Part shown: in pieces, positions 62,938-64,000 of the stretch | Layout of the letters: every line of letters begins with the position of its first letter | Position numbering within the stretch: the first letter of the stretch is position 1 | Assembly: GCF_014397025.1 (NCBI RefSeq) | Contig: NZ_JACJUO010000001.1 | Location: forward strand, 1,288,501 to 1,352,500 | Reading direction: 5' to 3' | From: Ochrobactrum sp. Marseille-Q0166 | GTDB lineage: Bacteria; Pseudomonadota; Alphaproteobacteria; Rhizobiales; Rhizobiaceae | DNA length: 64,000 nucleotides | Translations under genes and position numbers: made by a program | Notes under the pieces: model-generated | What the model was told of the DNA's origin: nothing | What the model saw: the letters and a program-made list of their open reading frames with translations, nothing else | Database searches by the model: none

Positions 62938-63311
62938 AGTCTTCTCCTGTTTCGCATGTTTGCCGAGTATAGGATTTAACGCTTTCCCCTACAAATGGTT
63001 CAGCTTTTATATCTGTATGTTCAGTTGTCCTTGCAGGGCTTCAAAGAGGAATTGCATGGATAGGCGGCTTAAGAAAAAATCCAAGTCTACAAGTTGTCGA
63101 ATTGTCATCTTGCCTTATGTTTTTGACGCGGTGGGGGGCGCCGCTATTTTAAATTTTAGAGATATGTGAGTTAACGATGAAATCACAAAGGCTGTGGTCA
63201 TCTTCAATTCTACAAAAGATAGTGCTTGCCGCCTATGGTTAAGGAAGTGTTATTCTTTGGGCAAGAATCAGGTCAGAGTCGCAACGGGACATAACGAGGA
63301 GGGATGAGCGC

Positions 63312-63893
63312 ATGGCAGACAAATCTGTGTCAAATGACCAGCTTCGCAGTCAGGCCTCCTCAAAGGAAATGGGCGAACTCGTTGAAGTGTCAGGCCACAT
63401 CAAATGGTTTGATGTCGCAAAGGGCTATGGCTTCATCGTACCAGATCAGCCAGAGTTGTCTGATATTCTCCTTCATGTCACCACGCTTCGTCGTGATGGT
63501 TTTCAGACTGCGCTTGAAGGCGCACGCATTGTTTGCGAGGTGCGCAATGGTGATCGCGGCATGCAATGCTTCCGCGTTCTTTCCATGGATACATCCACTG
63601 CAGTCCATCCTGCGGAGATGCCGCCGCAACGCACGCATGTTACAGTTACTCCGTCGAGCGGGCTTGAGCGCGTTATTGTCAAGTGGTTCAATCGCACCAA
63701 AGGCTTCGGCTTTCTGACGCGGGGCGAGGGTACAGAAGATATTTTCATCCATATGGAAACATTGCGCCGGTTTGGTATGATGGAACTGCGTCCCGGCCAA
63801 GTCGTTTTGATCCGGTTTGGGGATGGCGAAAAAGGCCTGATGGCCGCTGAAATTCATCCAGATTTGGGAACTGCGATCCCGGTTTCTCACTGA
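63312..63893 (+). CDS. Protein with two cold-shock domains
   Basis: The 193-residue protein has two CSDs, at about residues 24-90 and 118-185. Each has RNP1 (KGYGFIVP; KGFGFLTR) and RNP2-like (DILLHVT; DIFIHME) nucleic-acid-binding motifs. Double-CSD proteins are typical of Alphaproteobacteria and bind RNA/ssDNA. GAGGAGGG lies upstream of the ATG. The 374-bp gap before it (62938-63311) is AT-rich and may hold a long leader; a weak 37-codon ORF lies there. Confidence 0.9.
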   Translation: MADKSVSNDQLRSQASSKEMGELVEVSGHIKWFDVAKGYGFIVPDQPELSDILLHVTTLRRDGFQTALEGARIVCEVRNGDRGMQCFRVLSMDTSTAVHPAEMPPQRTHVTVTPSSGLERVIVKWFNRTKGFGFLTRGEGTEDIFIHMETLRRFGMMELRPGQVVLIRFGDGEKGLMAAEIHPDLGTAIPVSH

Positions 63894-63956
63894 GTTTTCT
63901 GTTTTTTGTAACAAGCCAGTGATGGCGGTGAGTTATCCTTGTGATACTTGCTTCCG

Positions 63957-64000
63957 ATGGTTATCTTTGCGCTCTTTCGTGCAACCCGCATGATTGCAGT
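63957..64000 (+). CDS. Possible start of the next gene (5' fragment, secreted protein)
   Basis: An ORF opens at ATG 63957 with a basic/hydrophobic N-terminus (MVIFALFRATRMIA) and runs off the window. In Rhizobiales a DUF192 secreted protein often follows the double cold-shock gene, which would fit. Only 14 codons are visible, so this is tentative. Confidence 0.3.
   Translation, partial: MVIFALFRATRMIA

Noticed and set aside
1..64000. Search by eye for CRISPR arrays, prophage genes, transposases, toxin-antitoxin pairs or restriction-modification genes
   Set aside because: No regularly spaced repeats, integrases, phage structural genes or defence families were recognised. The region reads as ordinary chromosomal backbone plus the cobalamin cluster.

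Overview
The window looks like a chromosomal segment of an alphaproteobacterium in the Brucella/Ochrobactrum (Brucellaceae) group. This is inferred from gene content and style, not from a database match. The pointers are an aerobic-type cobalamin cluster with CobR, CobG and CobN but with CbiD in place of CobF, an Omp25/Omp31-type outer membrane protein, DUF1127 and entericidin-like small proteins, and an intergenic inverted-repeat element of a kind common in Rhizobiales. No phage, IS element, CRISPR array or defence island is visible.

Left part (1-9.1 kb). A truncated dimethylglycine/sarcosine dehydrogenase-like flavoprotein lies beside a GlxA/GbdR-type AraC regulator. Next come a DUF1127 small protein divergent from a LysR regulator, an entericidin-like lipopeptide, a GT39-type membrane glycosyltransferase, an intergenic block that looks like an undescribed small RNA, and a valine-catabolism pair (3-hydroxyisobutyrate dehydrogenase and acyl-CoA dehydrogenase).

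Cobalamin region (9.2-38.8 kb). Nearly the whole corrin pathway is here in several operons: cobQ; a cobalamin riboswitch followed by cbtB-cbtA-cobP-cobW-cobN-cobO; cobE behind a TerB-like gene; cobM; cobK-cbiD; cobA-cobB-cobC-cobD; cobR; a cbiG-cobJ fusion with cobI-cobH-cobG; and cobL. Non-cobalamin genes are interspersed: a PAP2 phosphatase, a TSUP permease, an MFS/TetR pair, an orphan ABC binding protein, a secreted hydrolase and a lipoprotein. CobA makes precorrin-2. CobI, CobG, CobJ, CobM, CbiG/CbiD, CobK, CobL and CobH take it to hydrogenobyrinate. CobB amidates, CobN (with CobS/CobT, not in the window) inserts cobalt, CobR reduces, CobO adenosylates, CobQ amidates, CobC/CobD add the aminopropanol arm and CobP activates it. 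CbtA/CbtB probably import cobalt. The route is a hybrid: oxygen-dependent early steps, with CbiG+CbiD replacing CobF.

Right part (38.8-64 kb). This holds a siderophore-interacting flavoprotein; a dipeptidase plus dipeptide ABC transporter operon; an outer membrane beta-barrel protein; a 99-bp terminal-inverted-repeat element; radC, map and sfsA; a DUF2218 protein; two tandem identical tRNA-Glu genes; an M15 peptidase-like lipoprotein; an aminotransferase followed by hom; a short upstream ORF with hairpins ahead of an ABC-F ATPase; glpX, recJ, a Tim44-domain protein, gloA and a double cold-shock-domain protein. The start of one more gene may lie at the right edge.

Most worth a second look: the possible uORF/attenuator ahead of the ABC-F gene, the structured RNA candidate near 6.75-6.9 kb, and the CbiG/CobE/CbiD hybrid arrangement.
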